Source of the DNA: Anaerolineales bacterium
GTDB lineage: Bacteria; Chloroflexota; Anaerolineae; Anaerolineales; RBG-16-64-43
Length of the DNA stretch: 64,000 nucleotides
Reading direction: 5' to 3'
NCBI GenBank assembly: GCA_016928575.1
Contig: JAFGKK010000037.1
Span: 1 to 64,000, forward strand
In this document: piece by piece, positions 25,501 to 33,353 of the stretch
Layout: the number at the start of each line of letters is the position of its first letter
Position numbering within the stretch: the stretch's first letter is position 1
Made by a program: the position numbers and the translations under genes
The notes under the pieces: model-generated
What the model saw: the letters and a program-made list of their open reading frames with translations, nothing else
Told to the model about the DNA's origin: nothing
Databases searched by the model: none

Positions 25501-27420
25501 TTATACCTGCTTGAAATCCCCTTCCACCACGTCTCCGCTTCCGCCCGTTCCGCCGGATCCTTCCCCGCCGGGGGTCTCACCCGGAGGCGGCTGTTGCGGT
25601 CCGCCGCCCGGGGCGCCGCCGCCGTACATCGCGGACCCGATCGCCTGCAGGGCGCGAGCCAGATCCTCGGACGCCCGTTGAATGGCGGAGGTATCCTTGC
25701 CTTGGAGAGCGCTGCGCAGGGCGGCGACCTTGCCGTTCACGTCGTCGCGCACGCCCGCGGGCACCTTGTCGCCCAACTCGCGCAGATGCTTTTCGGCGGA
25801 GTAGATCGCGCTGTCGGCGGCATTGCGGACCTCGATTTCCTCCTTGCGCTTGCGATCCTCGTCGCGGTGCGAGTCGGCTTCGCGGGTCATGCGCTCGACC
25901 TCCTCCTTGGCCAAGCCGGAGGAAGGCTGGATGGTGATGTGCTGCGAGCGGCCGGTGGCCTTGTCCTGCGCGGTCACCTTGAGAATCCCGTCGGCGTCGA
26001 TGTCGAACGTGACCTCGATCTGCGGGATGCCGCGCGGCGCGGGCGGAATGCCGTCGAGGATGAACTTGCCCAGGGACTTGTTGTCCAGCGCCATCGGACG
26101 TTCGCCTTGGACCACGTGGATCTCCACGCTGGTCTGCATATCGGCCGCGGTGGAGAAGACCTGGCTCTTGCGGGCCGGGATGGTGGTGTTGCGTTCGATC
26201 AGCGGGGTGGCCACGCCGCCGAGGGTTTCGACGCTCAGGGTCAGCGGGGTGACGTCGAGCAGGAGGATGTCCTTCACTTCGCCGCCGAGCACGCCGGCCT
26301 GGATCGCCGCGCCGATCGCCACGACCTCGTCGGGATTGACGCTCTTGTTGGGATCCTTCTGGAAGATCTTTTTCACCGCCTCCTGGACCGCGGGCATTCG
26401 GATCATCCCGCCCACCAGGACGACCTCGTCGATGTCGGACGGCTTGAGGTGCGCGTCCTCGAGCGCCTGGGTCACCGGACGGATCGAGCGTTCGATCAGG
26501 TCTCCGGTGAGCTGTTCGAGCTTGGCGCGGGTGAGTGTCATCGTCATGTGTTTGGGGCCCGAGGCGTCGGCGGTGATAAACGGCAGGTTGATCTCGCTTT
26601 GCATCACCGTCGAGAGCTCGATCTTGGCTTTTTCGGCGGCTTCCTTGAGCCGCTGCAGCGCCTGGCGGTCCTTGCGCAAATCGATCCCTTCGGCCTTAAG
26701 GAACTCGTCGGCGATCCAGGTGATCACCCGCTGGTCGAAGTCGTCGCCGCCGAGGAAGGTGTCGCCGTTGGTGGATTTAACCTCGAACACCCCGTCGCCG
26801 ACGTCGAGGATCGAAATGTCGAAGGTCCCGCCGCCGAGGTCGTACACGGCGATGGTTTCGTCCTTTTTCTTGTCGAGGCCGTAGGCCAGCGAACTCGCCG
26901 TCGGCTCGTTAATGATCCGCATCACTTCCAATCCGGCGATTTGTCCGGCGTCCTTGGTCGCCTGGCGCTGCGAGTCGTTAAAGTAGGCCGGCACCGTGAT
27001 CACCGCCTGGGTGACGGACTGGCCGAGATAGGCTTCGGCGTCGGCTTTGAGCTTGCTAAGGATCATCGCCGAGACCTCCGGCGGGGAGTAATCCTTGCCG
27101 CCCATCTGAACCTGGACGTCGCCGTTGGGGGCGGCCGAGACCTTAAAGGGGACGAGCTTGATCGCGCGCTGAACTTCAGGGTCGTTGAACTTGCGGCCCA
27201 TAAAGCGCTTGATCGAGAAGATAGTGTTCTCCGGGTTGACCACCGCCTGCCGGCGCGCCAGCTGGCCGACCAGGCGTTCCCCCGTCTTCGGGTTGACAGC
27301 CACCACCGACGGCACCAGAGGGGATCCCTCCGACGCGGGGATGACCTTCGGAGACCCGGCTTCCATTACGGCGATGACGGAGTTGGTTGTTCCCAGATCG
27401 ATGCCGATGATTTTTCCCAT
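25501..27420 (-). CDS. dnaK: molecular chaperone DnaK (Hsp70)
   Basis: Hsp70 chaperone of 639 residues. The ATPase domain starts with [19 protein letters not shown] and contains [33 protein letters not shown] and [12 protein letters not shown]. The substrate domain has [17 protein letters not shown]. The C terminus is Gly/Pro-rich instead of the EEVD-like tail; it ends [14 protein letters not shown]. Start at 27420 with AAAGGAG 8 nt upstream; the longer open frame has no homology. Central gene of the CIRCE-controlled operon. Confidence 0.97.
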   Translation of the reverse strand: MGKIIGIDLGTTNSVIAVMEAGSPKVIPASEGSPLVPSVVAVNPKTGERLVGQLARRQAVVNPENTIFSIKRFMGRKFNDPEVQRAIKLVPFKVSAAPNGDVQVQMGGKDYSPPEVSAMILSKLKADAEAYLGQSVTQAVITVPAYFNDSQRQATKDAGQIAGLEVMRIINEPTASSLAYGLDKKKDETIAVYDLGGGTFDISILDVGDGVFEVKSTNGDTFLGGDDFDQRVITWIADEFLKAEGIDLRKDRQALQRLKEAAEKAKIELSTVMQSEINLPFITADASGPKHMTMTLTRAKLEQLTGDLIERSIRPVTQALEDAHLKPSDIDEVVLVGGMIRMPAVQEAVKKIFQKDPNKSVNPDEVVAIGAAIQAGVLGGEVKDILLLDVTPLTLSVETLGGVATPLIERNTTIPARKSQVFSTAADMQTSVEIHVVQGERPMALDNKSLGKFILDGIPPAPRGIPQIEVTFDIDADGILKVTAQDKATGRSQHITIQPSSGLAKEEVERMTREADSHRDEDRKRKEEIEVRNAADSAIYSAEKHLRELGDKVPAGVRDDVNGKVAALRSALQGKDTSAIQRASEDLARALQAIGSAMYGGGAPGGGPQQPPPGETPGGEGSGGTGGSGDVVEGDFKQV

Positions 27421-27484
27421 GGCTTTTTCTCCTTTGGCATTCCTTCCAATATGCGGATCAAGGACGGGCGCGGCCTGCCGCGAT

Positions 27485-28069
27485 TCACTCCTGCGGTTCG
27501 GGTTTGCAGGCCACCCGGACTTTCGCCGGCCGCAGCAACTGGTCGCCCATCCGGTATCCGCGCAGAACCACTTCCAGGATTTCTCCGTCCTCCCGGTCCG
27601 CACAGACTTCCCGGGTGACGGCTTCGTGCATGATGGGATCGAAGGGCTCCCCCGCCGCCGGCTCGATCGCAGTGATACCTTCCGCCTCCAGCGCCGCCAT
27701 CCCCTTGCGGTAGATCAACTCGATGCCGCCGGCCCACTGCTCGAGGTTCGCGGAAGATGTCCGTTCTTTGAGCGCGCGTTCAAAATCGTCCAATACCGGA
27801 AACCAGCGGGCGGCGGCCCGGCCCGCGGCCGACCGGCGCGCCTCGCCGGCGTCGCGCTCCACGCGTTTGCGGTAATTCACAAGCTCAGCCTGGGCGCGTT
27901 TCCATCCGTCCAGGTATTCCTCGGCCTGCGCCTTGGCCCGCTCGAGCTCGGCGCGCAAGGCCTCCGGATCCGGCCCGGCCGTTTCCGCCGGCGCCGCGCC
28001 CGGCGCAGCCTCGCCGGCTTTCGTTTCCTCAAGATCGTTTTTTTCGATGTCGCTCATGTCCTTTTCCAT
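27485..28069 (-). CDS. grpE: nucleotide exchange factor GrpE
   Basis: A 194-residue GrpE that releases ADP from DnaK. An acidic, Ala-rich N-terminal tail (1-38) leads into the long dimerising helix ([20 protein letters not shown] and onward), then the four-helix region ([13 protein letters not shown]) and the beta domain with [10 protein letters not shown] and [19 protein letters not shown]. Lies 64 bp upstream of dnaK and 19 bp downstream of hrcA. Confidence 0.95.
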   Translation of the reverse strand: MEKDMSDIEKNDLEETKAGEAAPGAAPAETAGPDPEALRAELERAKAQAEEYLDGWKRAQAELVNYRKRVERDAGEARRSAAGRAAARWFPVLDDFERALKERTSSANLEQWAGGIELIYRKGMAALEAEGITAIEPAAGEPFDPIMHEAVTREVCADREDGEILEVVLRGYRMGDQLLRPAKVRVACKPEPQE

Positions 28070-28088
28070 GGCATTCCAATCCGCACCC

Positions 28089-29120
28089 TTATCCGCTAAG
28101 CGTTTCCGAGACCAAATCGCTCATCAGGGAGGAGACATAACGCACGGCCGAGATCGTCCGGCCGTAGGCCATCCGCATCGGTCCAATCACGCCGAGCGCT
28201 CCGGTGGCCAACCCGGGCGCCCCGTAGCGGGCGATGACCATCGAGCAGTCGCGCAGGTCCTCCCAATTCCCTTCGCCGCCGATGACCACCTGCACCCCGC
28301 CCACGTCCGAGCCCAGCGCGCGGGCGAGGAATCCGCCGAGCAGGCTTTGTTCTTCCAGAATGCGCAGGGTCCGGCTGACCAATTCGGGATCCGCGAACTC
28401 CGGCGTCTTCAGGACGTTGGTCAATCCGTCGTGCACCATCTCGGCGGCCGCCACAAAATCCGCCCGGCGCATCAATTCCACCACCACCGCCAGGATCCCC
28501 CGCGCCAGCGGAGGCGTTTTCTCCAAGGCCGCTTCGATCTTTTCCACGTCCGCGCCGGCATACCGCTGGTTGATCTGAGCCGCTTCGCGCGAGAGATCCT
28601 CCTGGGCGAGCGGCTCCTCGAGCGTGAGGAACTGCTGTTGAACCTTTCCGCCCTGCAGCACGAGGACCAGCAGCACCTGCTGGCCTTTGATGGAGACGAG
28701 TTGAAGCTGCCGGAAAACCGCCTTGTCCGCCGTCGGGGCGGTCACCAACGACGCCGCGCTGGAATGGTGCGCCAGGATCGCCGCGGCAAGCCGCATCCAT
28801 TGGTCGACATCCCCCCGCGCCTGAAAGAACTGATGGCTGATTGTTCGTTTCTCCGCGGCCGGCAGTTCGGTGTCGCCGAGCAGCCGCTGCACAAAGTACC
28901 GATACCCTTCCTCGGTCGGTACCCGGCCGGCCGACGTATGCGGCTGGCGTACAAATCCCTGCTCGGTTAGGGTCATCATATCGTTGCGGGTCGTGGCTGA
29001 ACTGAAATTCAAATGGTACCGGTCCACCAGAGTCTTCGATCCGACGGGCTGGACCGTTTCCACGTATTCCCGGACGATCAGACCCAGCAGGAATTCCTGC
29101 CGGTCAGTCAGCTTTAGCAC
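28089..29120 (-). CDS. hrcA: heat-inducible transcription repressor HrcA
   Basis: A 343-residue repressor that binds CIRCE. The N-terminal winged helix has LTDRQEFLLGLIVREYVETVQPVGSKTL and SSATTRNDMMTLTEQGFV; PHTSAGRVPTEEGYRYFV is the family signature. The GAF-like and insertion domains follow, and the C terminus has IGPMRMAYGRTISAVRYVS. It starts at GTG 29118-29120 with AAAGGAG 7 nt upstream. First gene of hrcA-grpE-dnaK-dnaJ-prmA, with its own operator directly upstream, so it is autoregulated. Confidence 0.96.
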   Translation of the reverse strand: MLKLTDRQEFLLGLIVREYVETVQPVGSKTLVDRYHLNFSSATTRNDMMTLTEQGFVRQPHTSAGRVPTEEGYRYFVQRLLGDTELPAAEKRTISHQFFQARGDVDQWMRLAAAILAHHSSAASLVTAPTADKAVFRQLQLVSIKGQQVLLVLVLQGGKVQQQFLTLEEPLAQEDLSREAAQINQRYAGADVEKIEAALEKTPPLARGILAVVVELMRRADFVAAAEMVHDGLTNVLKTPEFADPELVSRTLRILEEQSLLGGFLARALGSDVGGVQVVIGGEGNWEDLRDCSMVIARYGAPGLATGALGVIGPMRMAYGRTISAVRYVSSLMSDLVSETLSG

Positions 29121-29132
29121 CTAATTGCTCCT

Positions 29133-29159
29133 TTAGCACTCTACCGCTTAGAGTGCTAA
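29133..29159 (-). promoter_or_regulatory. CIRCE operator
   Basis: A perfect TTAGCACTC-N9-GAGTGCTAA inverted repeat, exactly the HrcA consensus. It lies between the promoter at 29173 and the hrcA start. Confidence 0.98.
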
Positions 29160-29172
29160 TCGAATGAAAAGC

Positions 29173-29201
29173 ATAATACCATGGGATCAGAAGCGAGTCA
29201 A
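29173..29201 (-). promoter_or_regulatory. hrcA operon promoter
   Basis: On the minus strand, TTGACT (29201-29196), a 17-bp spacer, then TATTAT (29178-29173). Transcription would begin near 29166, so CIRCE lies in the first transcribed bases. Confidence 0.88.
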
Positions 29202-29833
29202 GAAAATAGAAAAGGAAGGAAAATTATTGGTTTATTGGAAAAAAACCTTTATAAGGCTAGCCTCTCAGCCCGGCTTGTATCCTGGTTCGTGAATTCGTTG
29301 GATATCTGAAGAGGCTTGCCCGCGCCCGCTCAGTGCAGCGGGGTGTATCCAGCGGGCATTCACGCTTCCTAATTCCTGGATTCCCCAAAAAACTTGGGAA
29401 TGACGACACAATCAGAAGGCGATGTGTTAAAGGGAAAATCGGATCTCTTCAGTTATCCCTCATCCCATCCTCCCTCCACTGTCCCACGCTCCGCACGGGA
29501 CAGGCGTTCCGGGATACTATCTTCCAGTCCTTCTCCAAAGCTAGATGGCTTCAGACCAATTCAAATCTTCATTCGCAAATGTTGGGCTGGGAAGCCGGTC
29601 CCGGCGCGTTTACGGGAAAGGTGCCCGAACCTATCATGGAGCAACTGTCCCGAGCGCTTGTCCCGAGCGCCTGTCCCGAGCGAAGCGAGGAAAAGCGAGG
29701 GAAAGCGAGGGAAAGCAAGGGGATGTCAGCCGAGCCTCGTTCTGGGCCGGGCGGGGCGGACTCAACTGCTCTTTTACCCTTTTCCAAGTGCGGAGGTAGT
29801 CCGCCGGCCGGATCCCCCAACCCGGACTGCGGA
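29202..29833. other. gene-free interval with repeats
   Basis: About 630 bp between the heat-shock promoter and the response-regulator stop. No supportable gene. It holds a hairpin ATTCCC/GGGAAT (29380-29401), which resembles the common GGATTCCC...GGGAATGACG intergenic hairpin of many bacterial genomes, and the second copy of the dispersed repeat. Confidence 0.6.
29457..29715 (-). repeat. dispersed intergenic repeat, copy 2 (inverted)
   Basis: Read on the minus strand from 29715, it shows GCTTTCCCTCGCTTTCC, then CAGGCGCTCGGGACAAG followed by a second CGCTCGGGACAG, then CCGGCTTCCCA (29598-29588) and GGGATGAGGG (29466-29457). The order matches copy 1, with about 85 bp more internal spacing. Confidence 0.65.
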
Positions 29834-30694
29834 TCAGGCTTCGGCCTCGCCTTTCGCCGGGCGTTCCTCCAAGGATAGCGTGTACCCCTTCCCGCGCACC
29901 GTCCGGATCAATCCCGGGTGCTTGGAATCTTGTTCGATTTTCCGTCGCAGGCGGACGATGTGCGGATGCACGATGCTCTTGGCCTCGTTCTCGTTCAATT
30001 CGTAGTTTAGCGCCTCGCGCGCAATGCGTCGGGAGGAGAAAACATCCCCCGGCCGGGCCATCAACAAGGCCAGAATGTTTTCCTCGCTGGCGGTGAGGGC
30101 GGTCGAATGGACTTTGCCCTCCCATTGCAGAGTCGCTTGCCGGTTTTCCCGGTCCAGCGAAACCGGTCCGGCGTGCAGGAAGCGCTCCAGCGAAAGCGGA
30201 GTGCCGGAGCCCGGCGCCATGGGCGCATCGGTTTTCAGCTGCTCGAGGGCGGCAATGGCCGTTTCTAGGGAATGGCGCTGCTGCAGTTCGGTCAGCCGCT
30301 TGCGGAGCGCTTTGCGGATGGCGGCCTCCACCTGTTCAAGCGAAGCCGGCTTCAGCAGGTAATCCACCACCATACCGGATTTCAGCGCCGCCAGCGCGCT
30401 TTCCATGGCGGCGTGGCCGGTCAGGATGATCACCAGCAAGTTCGGGCGGAGCTGCTGGGCCTTCTGCAGCACCGCCATGCCGTCCATTTCCGGCATGCGG
30501 ATATCGAGCATCATCAGGTCGTAGGGCATCCGGGTGATCTTTTCCACCGCTTCCGGCCCGCTGCGGGCTTCGTCAACGTAGGGGTACCCCTTTAATTTTA
30601 AAGATCGGCTGAGTGCCAGCAACACATGCGCGTCGTCGTCGACGATCAGGATCCGGGCTTCGGGAAGAAGCGGAGGTGTCGCGGAAGAATCCAT
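29834..30694 (-). CDS. response regulator, OmpR/PhoB type
   Basis: A 286-residue two-component response regulator. The receiver domain (about 13-130) has the acidic pair Asp19/Asp20, phospho-acceptor Asp64 in LMMLDIRMP, Thr92 and Lys115 in YLLKPAS. A linker of about 60 residues with a Leu-rich helix follows. The C-terminal winged helix (about 180-278) has LTASEENILALLMARPGDVFSS and VHPHIVRLRRKIEQDS, ending with GKGYTL. It lies 14 bp downstream of the histidine kinase gene and is presumably its cognate partner. Target genes are unknown. Confidence 0.93.
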   Translation of the reverse strand: MDSSATPPLLPEARILIVDDDAHVLLALSRSLKLKGYPYVDEARSGPEAVEKITRMPYDLMMLDIRMPEMDGMAVLQKAQQLRPNLLVIILTGHAAMESALAALKSGMVVDYLLKPASLEQVEAAIRKALRKRLTELQQRHSLETAIAALEQLKTDAPMAPGSGTPLSLERFLHAGPVSLDRENRQATLQWEGKVHSTALTASEENILALLMARPGDVFSSRRIAREALNYELNENEAKSIVHPHIVRLRRKIEQDSKHPGLIRTVRGKGYTLSLEERPAKGEAEA

Positions 30695-30708
30695 GAGGTT
30701 CCCCCGAT

Positions 30709-32451
30709 CTAGGCGTGGGGAGAGGCGAACGGAAGGGTGATGACGAACTCCACTCCCCTGCGATGCGGCAGATTCGCCGCATGAATGGTGCCGTGATGCC
30801 GCTGCAGGATGGCGTGCGAGATGCTCAACCCCAATCCGGTCCCCTCCGGGCGAGTGGTGAAGAACGGATCGAATATCCGGCGCAGGTATTCTGAGGGAAT
30901 CGGCGGCCCGTCGTTGGCGAAAACCACTTCCACCCGATCCCCCAGCGACCGGATCCTAATCTCCAGATGCCCTTCGCCTTTCATTGCATGCACAGCGTTC
31001 AGGATGATGTTCAGAAACACCTGGATCAGCTGTCCGGCGGCGGCCAGCACGGGCGGTAGATCCTCCGGCAAGGTCGTCCGAATCTCCACCCGTTGGTTGC
31101 GCAGGTAATTCTTGCTCAGCGCGAGCGCCTGCTCGAGAATTCCGCTGATGGAAACCGGCTGGAGGATGTCCGGCGCCGGACGGGCGAAGCCCAGAACCCG
31201 GCGGGTGGTTTCATCCAGCCGCTCCACCTCGCGCTCGAGGATCCGGAACGACTGCTCGCGCTCCTCCTCGTTCAGCGGATAGGAGCGGATGAGCTCCAGA
31301 TGCGATCGCAACGATTGTAGCGGATTGTTGACCTCGTGCGCCAGCGAGGCCGCCACGCGGCCGATCGCCGCCAGCCGCTCAGTCCGTTCGGCGTCGTCCA
31401 TGAACTGCTGGTAGTGGGTGATCATCTCACCGATGACCAGCAATTCCTTGGAGGCGGGATTCCGCCCACGCATGGGGAAGGCATGGACGCGGAAAACCTC
31501 CACCCCGCGCGGCAGGACGATGCTGATCTTCTCGCGGCTGACCGCCGCGCTGCTTTCCAGGGCATCCAAGATCAGGCGACGCATCTCGTCCGGGACGCCC
31601 GCATACTGCAGGAGATTCAGTCCGATCACCCGTTTCGCCGGAATTCCCTGGCGCTTGAATTCCCGCACCGCCTTGGGATTGATTTCCAACACCGTTCCCT
31701 GGGAATCGAGCAAGGCGATCAGGAACGGCGCCGCGAACAGAATGCTTCGGTAGCGCGCCTCCGAGACGGCCAGCCGGCTGTGCAACACGGCGTTTTCCAT
31801 CGCCGTTTCCAGCGCCTGCGCCAAGGATAACACGACCCCGTACGTCGCTGCGTCCAAGGGTTCCGCCTGGTCGTGCGCGAAGAACAGAATCCCCACCGGG
31901 TCCTGCGCCGGGACCGGTAAAATCAGACAGCCGCCGCAATGCCCCCCGTTGAGTGGGAAGAGATCCGATTCCGCGGCCGCATCCGACAGGTAGACCGCGC
32001 TCCCTTTTTGATACGCGATCCGGAGCAGCGGAAAGCGGTCCCAGGGCATGGCCTCGGGAATTCGGCGGGCAAGCGGCCCGAAACACAGGTGACGGACGCA
32101 CGACGCATGGGCAGGATCGTACAACCCCAACCCAGCCAGTTGGATTCCCGGCGAGAGGCCGGCGAGGATTTTCAGCACCGCGGAAACGGTTTCGGAATAC
32201 TTGCGCAGATCCTGCTGCAATTGCGAAGCGGGGATGTCCTCCGGCGCAGCCAACGGCGGCGCGGATTTCTTGCGCGAAGAGACCGGACCTCCGGCCATTC
32301 TCCCTCTGCCCAGCAACGGCTTCGGCTTGGCGTCCTCCACGCGGAAGCCGGCGTCTTCCAGGACCGACCGCACGCGCGGAGCGCGCCTTCTTCCGGAAGC
32401 GATAAGCAATATCGACGGGCGGTTCCGTGGATTGCCGGTTTTGGATCCCAC
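30709..32451 (-). CDS. soluble sensor histidine kinase (GAF-PAS-HisKA-HATPase)
   Basis: A 580-residue kinase without membrane segments. The start is placed at GTG 32449-32451 because GGAGGG lies 9 nt upstream; the frame is open for 41 more codons. Residues about 10-40 (RPSILLIASGRRRAPRVRSV) look like the first strand and helix of a receiver domain without the rest. A GAF-like domain covers about 75-230 (with CVRHLCFGPLARR and GGHCGGCLILPV), and a PAS domain about 240-350. Phospho-His372 is in LAHEVNNPLQSL. N box IILNAVHAM, G1 FANDGPPIP and G2 EGTGLGLS complete the ATPase domain. The GAF Cys residues could sense redox state or a ligand. Confidence 0.9.
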   Translation of the reverse strand: MGSKTGNPRNRPSILLIASGRRRAPRVRSVLEDAGFRVEDAKPKPLLGRGRMAGGPVSSRKKSAPPLAAPEDIPASQLQQDLRKYSETVSAVLKILAGLSPGIQLAGLGLYDPAHASCVRHLCFGPLARRIPEAMPWDRFPLLRIAYQKGSAVYLSDAAAESDLFPLNGGHCGGCLILPVPAQDPVGILFFAHDQAEPLDAATYGVVLSLAQALETAMENAVLHSRLAVSEARYRSILFAAPFLIALLDSQGTVLEINPKAVREFKRQGIPAKRVIGLNLLQYAGVPDEMRRLILDALESSAAVSREKISIVLPRGVEVFRVHAFPMRGRNPASKELLVIGEMITHYQQFMDDAERTERLAAIGRVAASLAHEVNNPLQSLRSHLELIRSYPLNEEEREQSFRILEREVERLDETTRRVLGFARPAPDILQPVSISGILEQALALSKNYLRNQRVEIRTTLPEDLPPVLAAAGQLIQVFLNIILNAVHAMKGEGHLEIRIRSLGDRVEVVFANDGPPIPSEYLRRIFDPFFTTRPEGTGLGLSISHAILQRHHGTIHAANLPHRRGVEFVITLPFASPHA

Positions 32452-32625
32452 ACCAACCTTCCCTCCGGCATGATAGCGGCTCGCGGGGATATTACCAGAA
32501 CCCGCTTTCGAAAACCACGAATCCCGGCCGGCAAAATCGGGGGGCCGGTTGGAAAAACTCGCGGCCGGCCGCAAGCGAACAGGAAGCGCTTCCGCCTTGC
32601 CTTCTTGGAGCGCCGCCGGCGCGGA

Positions 32626-33156
32626 TTACGGATTCTTTTTCTGAAACGCCAGGCTCAGCGCCGCAATCGTTTTGGCATCCTCGAAGCCTCCCGACCCAAG
32701 CATGCGCCGGACGTCATCCCGGGGATGCTTTTCCGGGAAAAGCGCTTCATCCTCGTCGCCGGGGATCCGGTCCGGAAGCAATCCTTCCGCCAAATAGGCG
32801 TGCATGAACTCGGTCGCGTACCCGGGCGCCAGGAAGAATCCGCCGATGCGGGTCAACCGCTCCGCGTGCAATCCGATTTCTTCGCGCAGTTCACGGCCGG
32901 CGCAGGCTTCCGGCGCCTCGCCGGGATTCAGAGTCCCGGCCGGTAATTCGAGGATCTCGCGTCCGGCGGCGTGCCGGTACTGGCGCACGAACCAGATTCC
33001 CCCGTCGGCATCTACCGGGACCATCACCACCGAGTCCGGGTGATCGACGATTTCCAGCGACGTTTCGCGGCCGTCTTCCAGTCGGATGCGGTCCACCCGG
33101 ACGCCCAGCGCCCGGCCGGAAAACCGTTTTTCGGAGGAGACGACTTTAATCGTCAT
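32626..33156 (-). CDS. Nudix hydrolase, ADP-ribose pyrophosphatase-like
   Basis: A 176-residue Nudix enzyme that hydrolyses nucleoside diphosphates linked to another moiety; ADP-ribose is the likely substrate by similarity. The Nudix box is complete: G-x5-E-x7-RELREEIGL (about 90-112). The upstream strand FVRQYRHAAGREILELPAG and the downstream FFLAPGYATEFMHAYLAEGL are typical of the ADPRase branch. Start at 33156 with GGAGG upstream; the frame is open for 56 more codons. Confidence 0.9.
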   Translation of the reverse strand: MTIKVVSSEKRFSGRALGVRVDRIRLEDGRETSLEIVDHPDSVVMVPVDADGGIWFVRQYRHAAGREILELPAGTLNPGEAPEACAGRELREEIGLHAERLTRIGGFFLAPGYATEFMHAYLAEGLLPDRIPGDEDEALFPEKHPRDDVRRMLGSGGFEDAKTIAALSLAFQKKNP

Positions 33157-33353
33157 ACGGCCTCCACAGAATGCCGAGGCCGGGGAAGAAACGCCCCAGC
33201 CCTCGCTCTGCGCGCGAGCAACCCCGGCCTCCTCCCCCGCCTCGCAAGGGACAAGCCCGGCCGGAGGAGCAAACCGACTCTCCGCTGATTGGCCCGGTCC
33301 CGGCGCTGTTCCGGGGCAAGTCAACCCGCATCCATGCCGTCTTCCACCGCCCG

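Noticed and set aside
25462-27618. An open frame of 718 codons antisense to dnaK
   Set aside because: The dnaK frame carries every Hsp70 motif. Antisense frames over dnaK are a known artefact of its codon pattern.
29333-30005. Overlapping short frames in the gap before the response regulator
   Set aside because: They run through the dispersed repeat and the start of an antisense gene, with no ribosome site or homology.
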